In this document: in pieces, positions 12,315-22,510 of the stretch | Position numbering within the stretch: position 1 is the first letter of the stretch | How the letters are laid out: every line of letters starts with the position of its first letter | NCBI GenBank assembly: GCA_900660155.1 | Contig: CABFPE010000184.1 | Coordinates: 814,129-878,128 of the forward strand | Length of the DNA stretch: 64,000 nt | Direction: 5' to 3' | Source of the DNA: Hofstenia miamia | Taxonomy: Eukaryota > Xenacoelomorpha > Acoela > Hofsteniidae | Notes under the pieces: generated by a model | Told to the model about the DNA's origin: nothing | Database searches by the model: none | Seen by the model: the letters and a program-made list of their open reading frames with translations, nothing else | Made by a program: the position numbers and the translations under genes

Positions 12315-13019
12315 TTAGTATTAATATTATTAATATAATAATTATTATTTGAAGTAAATATAAATTATATTACCTTTTGTTTGATTGATGATACAAGCTT
12401 ATTTTTTAATTGTTTGCTTAAAGTTAAAAAGCATCTATCTTGTAAATAAGCCGTAGTGAAAACAATTTTTTTCCATACACAACTTTCCAAAAACTTCTTA
12501 ATAATTTTTCCTGTCTAAAATTAAATATATATTAATAACTTCAAATTGTTTTACCTGTGTAGCAGGAAGGCCTAAAATAAAGGATGTTCTGAAATATTCT
12601 ATCAGCTCTTGCAAGAACTGTGAGTGCAGATTAAGCAATTCAGTTACATTTGATCCAATAGACAGCAAACTTTCAGCAGCAGAATTCTTACAAATACTTT
12701 CTAAGCAGACATAGAAAATCGATAAGTTTTTTATATGAACTTCTTCTGCTTGCATGAAGCTAAATATCTCTTCCAGTCGATATCTTTCTGGGCATTCATA
12801 GGACAAATGTTTGAAAATGCTGTCAGTGCAGAATTTCTTTAACTTTTTTATCATAAAGGTTAAATCATTTTCATCATGGGAGATCATAAGTATAGTATCC
12901 ATTTCATATCGAGATAGATCAAAGAATCTGCAGTTATAGCAAAAGGGCGTCTCAAATTGGTTGTGGTATTGTTGAATTTGGTAATAAGAGTTATTACGTT
13001 GCATATCTGATAATTTTTC
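4036..13019 (-). CDS. Divergent RhoGEF-like gene (DH-PH core), multi-exon
   Basis: A chain of minus-strand exons whose 5' half looks like a Rho-family guanine nucleotide exchange factor. Supported exons in transcription order are 12555-13019, 12374-12514, 8869-9048, (an alpha-6 exon near 8.5 kb is possible), 7681-7905, 7406-7631, 6857-7359, 6579-6809, 5939 to about 5742, one within 5270-5605, 4642-4847, 4272-4459 and 4036-4230. Phases agree across 12555/12514, 7681/7631, 7406/7359, 6857/6809, 4642/4459 and 4272/4230. The links from 5.9 to 5.6 kb and from 5.27 to 4.85 kb are uncertain, so two adjacent genes are possible. Known DH-PH proteins load GTP on Rho GTPases at membranes, but here the usual QR motif in the third DH block is replaced, so catalytic activity is doubtful. 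I did not find the start codon. The gene may begin upstream of 13.0 kb, where an exon-like frame at about 13200-13310 follows a good acceptor. Family-level call only. Confidence 0.55.
5270..5605 (-). CDS. Exon-like coding block, unknown
   Basis: A 141-codon open stretch on the minus strand covers this interval. A plausible acceptor (TGTGCAG) at about 5606 opens the frame HKPRSSLFVWPENIS. It is helical and Leu/Lys-rich (LPDLVKELKLIRLYRYMQGY). A phase-2 donor (CTCTCTCA/GTGCTG, about 5282) would join it to the exon at 4847. It may be a helical domain preceding the second PH-like part. Boundaries are uncertain. Confidence 0.4.
5742..5939 (-). CDS. Exon, possibly terminal, of the RhoGEF-like gene
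   Basis: Acceptor CTTTAG ends at 5940. The phase-0 frame LMNEICSERTYLQPGDNLVK continues for 65 codons to a TGA at about 5742. No good donor lies inside, so this may be the last exon. If so, the coding blocks below 5.65 kb belong to a second gene. Confidence 0.45.
   Translation of the reverse strand, partial: LMNEICSERTYLQPGDNLVKCIIFNEKMEFIDELMSHIFNYFEYYCQECCIDEKAFFYKNTIAPL
6579..7359 (-). CDS. Exons after the PH domain, unknown function
   Basis: Exon 6857-7359 (503 nt) starts by completing a Glu codon split over a 46-nt intron. Exon 6579-6809 (231 nt, 77 codons) follows in phase 0 and ends at a GTATGT donor. The first holds a Cys/His-rich patch (HPCKAH...DTLNCQICNANQ) about 30 residues in, then an amphipathic stretch ISQDELLDVFEKTVNACLLS. 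The second begins with a basic run (VKRLTPKLKRKKMRMK). I recognise no domain; the Cys/His patch lacks the spacing of C1 or FYVE fingers. Confidence 0.55.
7406..7905 (-). CDS. Exons: PH domain of the RhoGEF-like gene
   Basis: Two exons, 7681-7905 (75 codons, phase 0 to 0) and 7406-7631 (75 codons plus one base), separated by a 49-nt intron. The second half of the first exon reads IIHSFEGTISVNSEQFDYCA, followed by IFLTTEMLIFK. This matches the first strands of a PH domain placed after a DH domain (l..eG.l.......LF...lLi.k). The second exon starts KHENLLYATIYTEELF and ends in FLLSIKSYTYQGVSIELLTS, fitting strands 4-7. I do not see the usual Trp in the closing helix. PH domains here normally bind phosphoinositides or support the GTPase contact; which applies cannot be read from sequence. 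Confidence 0.6.
8241..8660 (-). other. Higher-GC interval with broken coding-like frames
   Basis: Between two RhoGEF-like exons the sequence is less AT-rich. The minus strand reads like protein in pieces: KFENLGAKVGLLLNRL, AFAVAEVVEKINKFITFW and DMCKDILNRMSSAVLKLTD, separated by stops. The piece VVEKINKF would suit the last DH helix (pattern A..v..vv..iN), and an AG at about 8530 would give phase 0. The rest looks like a decayed insertion of unknown family. I cannot decide whether any of it is spliced into the host mRNA. Confidence 0.3.
8869..9048 (-). CDS. Exon: DH domain third block (CR3-like, QR motif lost)
   Basis: 180 nt, 60 codons, phase 0 to phase 0. It has a very good acceptor (TTTTTTCTTAG) and donor (AGG/GTAAGA). 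It encodes DFKGFLMLEKLRMLMYTAHF followed by IPAEYVDYQTCLMLSYR. Typical DH domains have L..FL..P.QR..RY.LLL..L.K.T....DY..L..A here. The overall spacing is kept, but the PxQRxxRYxLLL core that contacts the GTPase is replaced by LEKLRMLMYTAHF. It is either a degenerate DH domain or a distant fold relative. Confidence 0.55.
9104..9133. repeat. (TA)n microsatellite
   Basis: About 30 nt of pure TA, in the intron between the LINE insertion and the third DH exon. Confidence 0.9.
9134..9896. other. Intron sequence, nothing recognised
   Basis: No coding motif seen on either strand. It lies between the third DH exon and the 3' end of the LINE. Confidence 0.5.
10262..10348. repeat. (ATT)n microsatellite inside the LINE
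   Basis: TTA/ATT trinucleotide array with an interrupting poly-T run near 10315-10326. It continues into the N gap, and the array probably caused the assembly break. Confidence 0.95.
10349..11348. other. Assembly gap, 1000 N
   Basis: Exactly 1000 N, a conventional placeholder for a gap of unknown length. Open frames drawn across it are meaningless. Confidence 0.99.
12268..12314. repeat. (ATT)n microsatellite at the 5' truncation point of the LINE
   Basis: About 15 ATT units directly abut the truncated 5' end of the LINE. The sister copy at 20.2 kb has an (AAT)n tract in the same relative position and orientation. Confidence 0.95.
12374..12514 (-). CDS. Exon: DH domain second block
   Basis: 141 nt, 47 codons, phase 0 to phase 0. 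Acceptor TTTTAG ends at 12515 and donor AAG/GTAATA starts at 12373. The intron to the previous exon is only 40 nt. The protein starts TGKIIKKFLESCVWKKIVF and continues TTAYLQDRCFLTLSKQLKN. This resembles the DH alpha-helix region 'G.i...F......Y..Y..N...A...L'. The next intron is interrupted by a LINE. Confidence 0.6.
12555..13019 (-). CDS. Exon: DH domain first block (CR1-like)
   Basis: 465 nt, 155 codons, phase 0 at both ends. It uses acceptor ...CTGTTTAG at 13020-13021 and donor ACAG/GTAAAA at 12554. The last 75 residues fit the start of a DH domain: RLEEIFSFMQAEEVHIKNL corresponds to the family pattern (I..L..TE..Y...L). It continues with a spacer to LLSIGSNVTELLNLHSQFLQ, matching the segment F.NI..L..LH..FL..L. 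The first 80 residues include a Cys pair (FCYNC) and are not recognised. The upstream boundary is the less certain one, because an alternative AG exists at 13007. Confidence 0.6.
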
Positions 13020-16000
13020 CTAAACAGTTTTTGTTGTGATAAAAATAGGCTGAGGTAGAAAGGAAATCCACTCATGAAATTGCACATATTTACAATATAT
13101 CACTGAGAGTACTTGAAATTTGATAATTGAAAATCAGGTGTGTTGATTTAATATGGAATAGTAAATGAACTTTTGCTTAATTAAAAGAATACACATAATT
13201 TTCTGATAGGTTAGTGCTATATCTAAGTGCTTTGCATGAAAAATAAAAAACAGATTAGCAATAGGTGTAGTTTTGCTTAAATCTGGCGTTGGGTCAACTA
13301 AAATAAACATGCAGATAATGAAAACGAAATTGGAATTTATGAATGATAAAATTTTGATAAAATCGTTGGTTGTACATGTTAAAAAAGTTATGATTTTTGC
13401 ATTAACTATGCTCAAAATTTCATTAAATGTTTCAAATATTTAACTATTGAAAATTTGATGTTTAAAATAGTTAAAATCGTCAAGATTTTGCTCTAAGACG
13501 TTTCTTAAAAATTAATGCGAATTGCCGATATCTTTTTTGTTTCCAAATGCTTGAGCGAAATGAATATATTCCAAAGCATTTTCACGTTTAAAAAAATATT
13601 GTGTGCTAAGCCAATTAGAATAAAGCCTCAAGCAAATTTAGATAATAAAAATATTGATTGCTATCAGATGATCTAATTAACTTTAAAATTTAAAATCGAA
13701 ACGCTTGTACATGTTAGTATTCAGTTTGTATGTGCTGCTTGATTATTTACTATAAATTTGAATTGAATACAACATAATATATTACAAAAAACCTTACCCT
13801 ACAATTTTACAAATAGACTTGAATCTACCAAAAAAATGTGCAATATTATTAAGTTGATATAAACTGTTGCTTAAGTAAATTTCTTAAGTGACTTTTAACT
13901 TCTGAAGTGTTATCAAAAAGATCAATACTGGTGTTTAAAACAGATTAGTGACATTATTGAAAATAAAATTATCCTTTTTTGAAAAAATATCTTGTTGTAG
14001 AAACCTAATAAACAGATTTTTAAAAATCAATTTATTATTCATCATACCATTTAACTGAATCAAATCAATGAATTGAAATTCCATTAAAACAAGCAAACAG
14101 TTTAATGAATCTCTTCCTATAACATGGAATATCTAAAATCCACTTTGAATATAATGTTCGAAAATTTTGCATTCGAAAAATATCACTTCTGCTAAGATAC
14201 CACACAACGCAACCATGCATTAGGAATTATCTACTTGCAGCTATGTAGATGCTTCTTTTGTCACAAACTATGATGTATAATGTAATACTCTTTTGATGTT
14301 TAAAAATTTTGGATTATATTTTCTCAATGTAGATAAGATTGCATCTAATAAAAAATAATACCCAAATCTTTAACTGAGGTAAGTCTCTAGCTATATTATG
14401 GGAGTTTAGTTGAATTAATGATATTAGGGACTGCTAGTAATTGAAAGTTCTCTTCTTAAGTTTTAGTATATTTTTTATGCATCAATTCCTTAACCTTAAA
14501 ATTCCTGTGTTCTTTAAACTAGAAGTCCATTTGAACAACAAATAAGCTTAATGTTTGACTTTATAGGGATAGACTACACATACCCATTCAGACAAAATCA
14601 ATGGACAAAGTCAATTAAGCAAATTATAATATTCAATTGAGGAATCAAATGTAATATCCATTAGAAATGAAATTTTGCTATAATAAGGTAATGCATGCGA
14701 TGATAAACTCAAGCGCCTATTTACATCAACTAAGAAATTTGGGTGTATGTTATAGTAAGATTTCGCAAATAGGAGTTTGTGAATTTTTTTTTCACTTGCA
14801 TCAGTTCATGAAACCACTAAAATATGTACGCATCTCATTTATTTACAAGAAGAATCCTAAGCCTAGCTCTAATCTCATCCTTAACCCATATGGAAAGAAA
14901 AATTTCGCAAATTCGCTGAAGCCTTAGATATTTCACAATCTTACAATATAAATACGCTTTATCTTCACCATATTTGAACTTCAACTTGAAGGAAATTTGA
15001 AAATACGAAATATTTTATTTTGTAAAAGTTCACGTCTATTATCTGATCTTATTGAAAAGTTTCAGGTTTCATAAATATTGAATCAATGCATTTTTTTCAA
15101 TGAATTGTCATTAGCTAATATAATTCTCTTATTACAAATAAAGCCTACGTTTGCAAAAACATACAAAGCTTAACAGAGTTTTCCAATACGAACAACATCA
15201 ACGACGCAATCAGCACTAATACCATTATTTCTTAAAAATATCATTCTGCATTCATATATTCTTACCTTCAGGATTTGGTTAGGGTTAGGATTCTGGTTAC
15301 AGGTTCTGGGCGTATTCAACAAATTGCCCTCACTATCATTTTAAAAACCTTCTATCCATATGCTGGCGACATCTTCAATTTTTTATTCTTTTCATATACG
15401 TCATTGTGAGATGCGCAATATTTGACAATGCCCATGGACTACTAATAGTAAATTCAAGGGTTTTTCAAAAATCAATGAATTATTCCTTTCTAATTTAGCA
15501 CCCCATTCAATTTTAAATGGAATCCAAATATCATTGTTTTGGTTTCACGAACAAAATATAAACTTTCTCTTGCCTTACTTGATCTAATCATATGATCTCA
15601 TTTTTTTCATTTATTGTTCCTGTTCACAAAGAGAGTTATCACCAAATTCTCTGCTCCTAAACTAATTCACCTATGTGATGCTCTTGGCTTTTATCTTTGC
15701 TAGTACTATGTTACGATTGGGTAACTGCCTTCTCTTGATTACCCTTGAAACTGACAACCTAGTTTTCTTTTTATTATCGTTGTCTTCAGCAGATAAATTT
15801 CCATTTGTGTGTGAATTTAAGCAATGGAAACAGTTTTGCTAAAGTGAACATATTAAGAAGAACTTTATAAGTAATTATAATATACATGATGTATAAAGAT
15901 GCGTATGTAACATAAATATCTATAATAACTTACTTAATATTTCTTCAAAATTCCCACGATATGAAACAATTTATAGTTGTTCTTAGTTATCCAAGTTTAA

Positions 16001-16189
16001 ACCATTTAAAAATATTATTTGAAGACTCTCTCATAACTACATGAAATGTATCATTCTAAAGAATATATCTTTTAAATACAAAATAGGTACTGATTTTCGT
16101 TGATATATTTTGCATTAAAGTTCGCTGGAATCACCCTATTTTTTAACTACAAATGTAGTACAGGGTAGAGTATACTAATAGACAAGCTT
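13020..16189. other. Long stretch without a confident gene
   Basis: At about 13200-13310 on the minus strand a frame follows a good acceptor (GTTTATTTTAG) and begins DPTPDLSKTTPIANLFFIF. It could be a further upstream exon of the RhoGEF-like gene, but its donor is weak and the phase is unproved. An 86-codon plus-strand frame at 14667-14927 is not recognised. A TTAGGG-like pair at about 15278 is too short to mean anything. Otherwise non-coding AT-rich sequence. Confidence 0.4.
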
Positions 16190-16830
16190 GTCCAGTGAAG
16201 TGGAGATCCGTGGGGCTACATAGGGTACCCCATCAACCTCGTGGGGTGAGGTAGGGTGGGATGGGGTGGGGATGGGTTTCATTGTTATTCGTGGGGTTAG
16301 TGCTGCAACTTTAAACTTAATTATATTGTGATTTTATTGTTTTTTAAATGCAAAAAGACGACACAGTATCTACTTTTTATTCGCGATTATGGCCAATGAC
16401 ATACACTTCAAAAATCAGAGTGGAATTATATGCTATTGTTACTGCTTCTTCATCTTCTTTCCTCTGCATCAAACTGCGTTATTAAAATATATCAACTAGT
16501 CAAAGTTGTTTTTCAAAGTTCTAATTTTCTAATGAACAATTTGACTGGTTCTTTAAATATAAAGAGCAAGGCAGTTAGAAATAAACTTGAGCTCACTTTG
16601 AAATTTTAGGAGTTGTCAACTTCGCAATTCGTCAGAAGACAGCGATTTTGATCAACTTTTTTATGAAATTGTTTTTCTTTACTTATTAATTAGAAATATA
16701 TTATTTCATAAATTTGGTGAAAGATAAGTAAGCAAAAAAAGTTAGCATACATATTATCCTTTTTGTTGCGATCCGTGGGAATTCCCCATTGAGATTTTCA
16801 TGGCGTAGGGTGGGTATCAAAATTCTAGCC
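16190..16830. mobile_element. Possible MITE with G-rich word-array ends
   Basis: The interval starts and ends with islands that contrast sharply with the AT-rich interior. Around 16195-16290 the words gatccgtgggg, ggggtgaggtagggtggg and ggatggg recur. Around 16770-16820 gatccgtgggaattcccc and gtagggtgggta recur. The shared phrases suggest a non-autonomous element with sub-terminal arrays, possibly hAT-related. Exact ends and target duplication were not resolved. Confidence 0.4.
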
Positions 16831-17596
16831 CATGACAAAGACTACAAATAGATTCAATGATTGAGTAGTTTTTTTAATATACTTTAAAGCAAATTTAGCT
16901 GAACGTGCTGTTATACTGTGACCAGAATAGCTCTTTGTGCAAACACGTTTCCTAAAGCATTTGGCAATCATCTTACACCATATGTATTACATCTATTTAG
17001 GCACATAATTTTGATTTGTCAATATCCTAATTTTTGGAAAATTTCTCAAATTATTCCAATTTGCAAAACTCGTTCAATCACATAAGTAAGATTAATAACT
17101 CCAATTACATTAAATATTTCCTATGTAAAACTGTGATCCACTGCACTAAAAAATGTACAAAATGTACAAAATGCACAGAATCCATTACGGAATATTAGAA
17201 ATATTTTTTATCTCTTCGCGTGCTTCTTGTGTTGACAGTGATAATGTTAAGCGGAAATGCGATTATTATTCCTACGTGGTTAACAAATGGAATCACTAGA
17301 TTTACGATTTAAAGCGACTACAAGAAAAATTTGCGAATGAAATTTATTCCTTGAAGCATTTTTCACAATAAGTCAAACATGTAGAATTTCAAATAATTCT
17401 ACAAGTGTTACGAACAAAGATATCAAAATTAAATTAATCCATTTTGGTGTTCATGAAAAACATAAGCTAAAAATAAAAATGAAAAAATGAAGTTTGATGA
17501 AGAACAAATAGATGACATATTAGAGTTTCTAAATTTTAAATGTACAAGTCAATTCCTTGATTTACATAGAATTGGTAAATACTCCCATGATACAAT

Positions 17597-19442
17597 GGCG
17601 TAGCCAGAAAAAATATTTAGGGGCAAATATATGATGAGTTCAAGGAACTAGAAGTGTTTCTTTTAAGATACCACTATCTGATGTAGAAACCTATAAACAC
17701 AAAAACTCATAATGTTTGATTAGTAGTCAAAGTAAGCTGCAAGTTTTTGTAAATTAACTGGTTGCTGAGACGCACAGTCCAACTAAAAAGGATTATGGAA
17801 AAACATGCAAACGAAATATATAAATACAAAAAGAATTATAAATAAATTATAAAATGGGAGATGGCTTAAAGTCATTGCCTTTTCTTATTAATATATAATC
17901 GAATTTTTGACAGATTCAGAAAGTAATCTTAAACATAAAGGACACACATAAGGGACACACAACATATTACATTATCAAAAAATAAGAGCATAACAATTAC
18001 AAGTCTATTCGTCGCATCCCACCAACCATATTTGATTTGTAACACCACGATTAATCTTCTCCTCACTGATACTTTTGTGATGGCAGTGAAACAGACACAA
18101 ATCTGACAAGCCAATGGAAGTCATTGTTGAATGTAGCCAGGGATTGATCTTCTTATGAATGAAAACGACCTTTCAGCCTTTGTTGCTGGCAAGACCAGAA
18201 TGACATGGATTGCACTGTGCACTCTTGGATAATCCTTAGCACTCAGAAGTAATTCTTGTAAACTTTAATGGTTGATTTGAAAAGTCAGACAAGATCTCCC
18301 GAGAATTACTTCACTGTCAAGATTATTCAGAGAATACAAATGCCCAATCGCTTCTATATTGGTTGGTTTGTTTGGTGGAAGGATGGACAGTAACGCAAAA
18401 AATGATGGAGCCAATTCAGCAAAGACGTTAGTATGGTAAACTTGTAACTCCACTATTCTGGGGATTGTCAATTCTTCACATGCTTCTTTGTATATGTTCA
18501 CGAAACGTTGAGATCGTTGCTGTCATGCTCAAAAAGAATCTGTAGAGAAATAACCAGAAGTTTCACTCATGGCACACTGACTCCAACAGTCTGAAGCTTG
18601 CGTGCTAGTGGTTCTATAAGAGACGAAAATCTTCTAATCAGGCAAACAGCATAAACCATCTGTTTTCTCTAGAACAGTTTTCAAAGCGAAATCCTTTTCC
18701 CTAGTCTCACTACTTGATTCCTCCATCAAAGAACCAAAAGCATCCAGAATACACATCAAATTGGCCTTAAGCATTCGGATGCTCTTGTATTTCTCGGACC
18801 ACCTTGTTGAGCAGAATAAGGTAATGGTAATTCCCAAACTTGGGTGCCAGTTTGGGAACTTTTGAAGGAACGGATGTTTTCTCTGATTATGTCACAGGTA
18901 TTTCTGTTTATTGAAACTTAATTTGGTCATTAATGACCAAGTTTAAACGGTGAGAGGCACAGTATGCAAAGGTTGCACGAGAGTATTTCTCATGAATGCA
19001 TTTGTGAGACAATCATGTTTCAGACGTATTTGCATTGCAATGCACATTTTGCACAAACCTCCTCCACCATAGAATTGGGTATAAACTAACAATTTACAAA
19101 ACCAAACTTTCAGAAACTTGCGACGATGGTATCAAAAAGTGGCATGTTTCTCGGACCATTCGAAAATAGAAGTCTATATCTCTCTGCATTTCAAACTGGG
19201 AATGCTGGTCAAGAATACATCAAGATAATTTGTTTTTCCCACATCATATGTTTGTTGGGGCTCTGGAATAGCAGCACTAATAATAGTTTCAGTTGACGCT
19301 TCCACAAAAAAAGTAATAGGACTAACTGATGCTTCTGTGTGCTGCGCATCTCTACGCTTTGCAGGGGAAAGCTATTCTGTCTTGCTTGTTTAGGCTTTGA
19401 CATTGTTAAATAGCCTAAGACAATTAATCTCACGCCAAATGT
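17597..19442 (-). mobile_element. Decayed hAT transposon
   Basis: Minus-strand pieces follow hAT transposase order. The N-terminus is MSKPKQARQNSF (about 19404), like the MSKRKQ..L.SFF start of this group. A mid-region reads STRWSEKYKSIRMLKANL (about 18810-18750), matching TRW.ER..SI. A segment of about 70 residues (18265-18501) starts NIYKEACEELTIPRI. The C-terminal dimerisation block is VLPATKAERSFSFIRRSIPGY followed by LSDLCLFHCHHKSISEEKI (18040-18190; pattern ERSFS.LRRIK..., L..L.L...H....). At least three frame changes and several stops separate the pieces, so it is dead. At 17597 the sequence CAATGGCGTAGCCAG resembles common hAT terminal repeats and may be the 3' end. I did not find the matching right-hand end. 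Confidence 0.78.
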
Positions 19443-19539
19443 TTTATAATAAAATGAAGCAGTGATAATGCATATGAATAATCAAAATTAGAATGACATA
19501 TATATTCTATTATAATCACGCTAGACAATTTAATATATT

Positions 19540-19760
19540 TCTTGCATGGAACTCAAATTTCGTGTACTGCAATTGTACTTTTACTGCATAAAAAGATTAG
19601 CCACTCTCCTCTCAGAAAAATTGGAATTAACAACTCACACCACTATCAATTGGCTGAGGAGGAGGATTGCAATCGCCATGATCAAATCATCTATCATGTG
19701 CCTCATAGGAGCAAGATCAAAATGCCATATGCCAGCCATATCTTGAGATCCATAAGTAAT
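19540..19760 (+). pseudogene. Transposon-like ORF fragment, family not assigned
   Basis: The plus-strand frame from 19546 reads LATLLSEKLELTTHTTINW and LRRRIAIAMIKSSIMCLIGA. A tail of the form 'S.....(S/T)..W.R.(R/K)L.(F/I)AL(L/I)(R/K)S...C(L/I)RG.RS' recurs, as I recall it, at the end of ORFs in invertebrate repeats. I cannot name the family with certainty. The fragment is about 65 residues with no further coding context. It may be the relic of another element inserted next to the hAT copy. Confidence 0.35.
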
Positions 19761-19878
19761 GACTTCATCTAAAAACTAAAAATTGCGCCATAAAATACAA
19801 AAGAAATGGATAAAATCTTAACAGATGTCTGTTGACGATAATTCTGAGAACGATTTGGCCTCTAGTTGATCTCTGAAA

Positions 19879-20076
19879 TTGTCAAAAATCAAAAAAGAAA
19901 ATTATGAATCTGAATGCTTGATGCAAATTAGAAAGCGTAGAAGGCGCATAATTATTAAAAATAGTGAAGAAGGGAATTTGTATCTTCTGTTAAAGAATCA
20001 GGTGGAGATGGCAAAATATCTTCAGAAGAATTGCAGAAAAGCACAGAAAGTGGATGTTGTAGTCTTGAAGCAGTAA
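19879..20076 (+). pseudogene. Basic ORF fragment, unrecognised
   Basis: A 65-codon frame, Lys/Arg-rich (IRKRRRRIIIKN), ends KVDVVVLKQ. It lies between transposon relics and is less AT-rich than the surroundings, so it is more likely part of a dead element than a host gene. Confidence 0.25.
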
Positions 20077-20205
20077 AGATCAGCCTTAATGTACATATTG
20101 AATGTTTACTGTACTAACATGTTTTCCATATTGTTTCTTAGTATGTGTATTTATTTGGTATTATTTTGTTTATTTTCATTCATGTATATTTAGTTAATTA
20201 AATAT

Positions 20206-20256
20206 GTTTTAATAATATTATTAATAATAATGATAATAATAATAATAATAAAAATT
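20206..20256. repeat. (AAT)n microsatellite
   Basis: Imperfect AAT array immediately 5' of the decayed LINE copy. Confidence 0.9.
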
Positions 20257-20830
20257 ATACTAAATCCATTCATAGAAAGGCCAAGGAGGCAAGTATAAGG
20301 CCTAAGTTAGAGAGCAATTGTAGATTAGTGAATCACCTATGGTACATGTATGTCCTGAAGATGTACGCTACATCAGGGAGGATGTTTTAGAAGCAATTGG
20401 AGAAACTGGAAAAGACAAGTAGCAAGTCCGTGAGGTTAGAGTGTTGATTAATAAATTGTATAGAGAGAAATGTTTGAGGAAATGTGGTGGGAATAAGATT
20501 GTTGATGTCAAGGAAGTGCACAAGTGCTTTGGAGTGATAGAAACAGAACAAATCAAGAGGAGATGATGGCCAGAATATGAAATGGATAAAAAGTATTGTT
20601 ATAAAGGTAATACAGAAGCCAGGATTGAATGGGGAGAACAGCACAAAGGCAATGGGGAATAAATGGAATAGCTAAGTAAAAAAAGAGTGAACTAAGGAAA
20701 GTAGACAAGAAGTCCAGGAAGTTACTAGCAGCAAATAAAGCATTTAACTTAAATGAAAATGTTGATAAACTGTACATGGTAATCACAAACAAGGAAAAGA
20801 ACTGCTTTGTGTGGATGTATCTGTATAAAT
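20257..20830 (+). mobile_element. Decayed second copy of the LINE at 9897-12267
   Basis: The plus-strand translation in three frames gives LVNHLWYMYVLKMYATSGRM, KQLEKLEKTS, KPGLNGENSTKAM and KLLAANKAFNLNENVDKLYM. These are collinear with HLWYMDDLKMYASS, KQVETLEKAS, SALNGQNSIKAI and ILAAEIAFNLNGDVDRLYM of the first copy. YMDD has become YMYV. There are several frame changes and stops, so this is an older, dead insertion. It starts at nearly the same point of RT as the first copy, again next to an (AAT)n tract. Confidence 0.85.
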
Positions 20831-20945
20831 GGAAACACTAGAACTAAAGTATTATGTAGCATAGCAACCTAAGGGATCACTAATGAGGTCAGTATTGACA
20901 TCCACTATGTATGCATCATAAGATTTTATTAATGGATATCCATGG

Positions 20946-21021
20946 ATCATTATAGATAAAAATAGAGGTCAACAGATAAATTTATCATTATAGATAAAAA
21001 TAGAGGTCAACAGGTAAATTT
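20946..21021. repeat. 38-bp tandem duplication, two units
   Basis: Units at 20946-20983 and 20984-21021 are nearly identical (atcattatagataaaaatag at the start of both). Simple tandem duplication. Confidence 0.9.
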
Positions 21022-22399
21022 ATTATTTCTAATGTTAAATCTGTAAGTAAAATAGCTTCAGATAAACTAATTTCAAGGTCATTTTGTTGTACAAATGTGT
21101 CAATATTATACATGTGTACCAATCACATTACAGTATGAGAGCTAATTACTTGTTTGTTTTAAATTGCAGGTCTATTTCCAATTTGAATGGATTAGTTGCC
21201 TTAGCTAATCTGAACCCCTAAATATACGATATTTTATGAATTGATCCATGTACATTTTTGTCATTGGTTTGTTTATCATTCGAAAAATATTCAACCCACA
21301 AAGCCATGAATGCGCGGGTTGCTAATTTAGTTAACCATTTTAATTTATATTTATTAGGCCTATTCTGACGTCATTACTGTTTATACATGTTTATACATAA
21401 TTAGTCATTTGGATATTGAAGAATTATAAATTCAAGAACAAGGCTACAATTAGGAAGTAATCTATACTTATATAGAAAAAGTATTGGTTGATTGGAAAAA
21501 AGTCATGCTTGAATTGCATGTTGCATCCAACTTTCAATTGTGTATCCACTGTACTACATATACACGTTAGGACAAGCTGTAGCCCTTAGATACCCTAATA
21601 ATACTTGGGAACATTCCCCTCAAAGAGAAAGTAATCAATCTCAAGATGAAATATTTCACAAGAATGCCCTTCTGCTCTGAATTATTGATGCTACCCAAAA
21701 ATTTACACCAAATCAATTAAAAATAGATTAATGAATTACATTTTAAATGAATTTATCCTTCTTGTATTTAAATATTATTTTACAATAGTATTTATAAAAT
21801 TGTGTGTATATATTTGTCTGCAATATTCTATACAAGCTTTACTTAAAAGAACTTTGTCAATTGATGCTTCCATTAAAATGTTAAACTCAATCACTACACT
21901 TTTGAAAGAGCAAATAATCTATATTCAATAATTCACACATTAATATTCTCAAGCGTATGCAAACTTAGTGAAAATCAGCAACTGACAGCAAAATTGATTC
22001 GAGTAAATCTTATAAATTATGAATGCATCTGATGTCAGGAGAATTGCACATAATAGATAACCAGCAACATTTCAACTACAACACCCAATTAATCACATGC
22101 TTATGAAACGTAGAGAACTATTAGCAATATATCAACTATTAAGAATTCCTATAAAACATTTAAATGTTGACTAAATATGCAGATTTTGAGTATATGTCTA
22201 TTCATTTTAGCTCGATCATATTAAATTTATAGAGAATACACACTTAAATATTAATCTTAAATAATTCAGGAATTTTTGTAAATCTGTGTTGGCTTCACTA
22301 AAAAATATTAGGTGCTCATAACGTATGAACTAAGAAAGATATCCCAAATCTGAAAACCCTACAGAATGGAGGACGGTCTTTTCTTTCTCATATACTCCG

Positions 22400-22437
<38 letters not shown>

Positions 22438-22465
22438 TATACACATGTATATATATATGTACATA

Positions 22466-22510
<45 letters not shown>

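Noticed and set aside
14667-14927. 86-codon plus-strand frame
   Set aside because: No splice context, domain or codon pattern beyond what chance gives in AT-rich DNA.
15270-15300. TTAGGG-like run as interstitial telomere
   Set aside because: Two imperfect units only; similar phrases at 32880 and 52480 are also too short.
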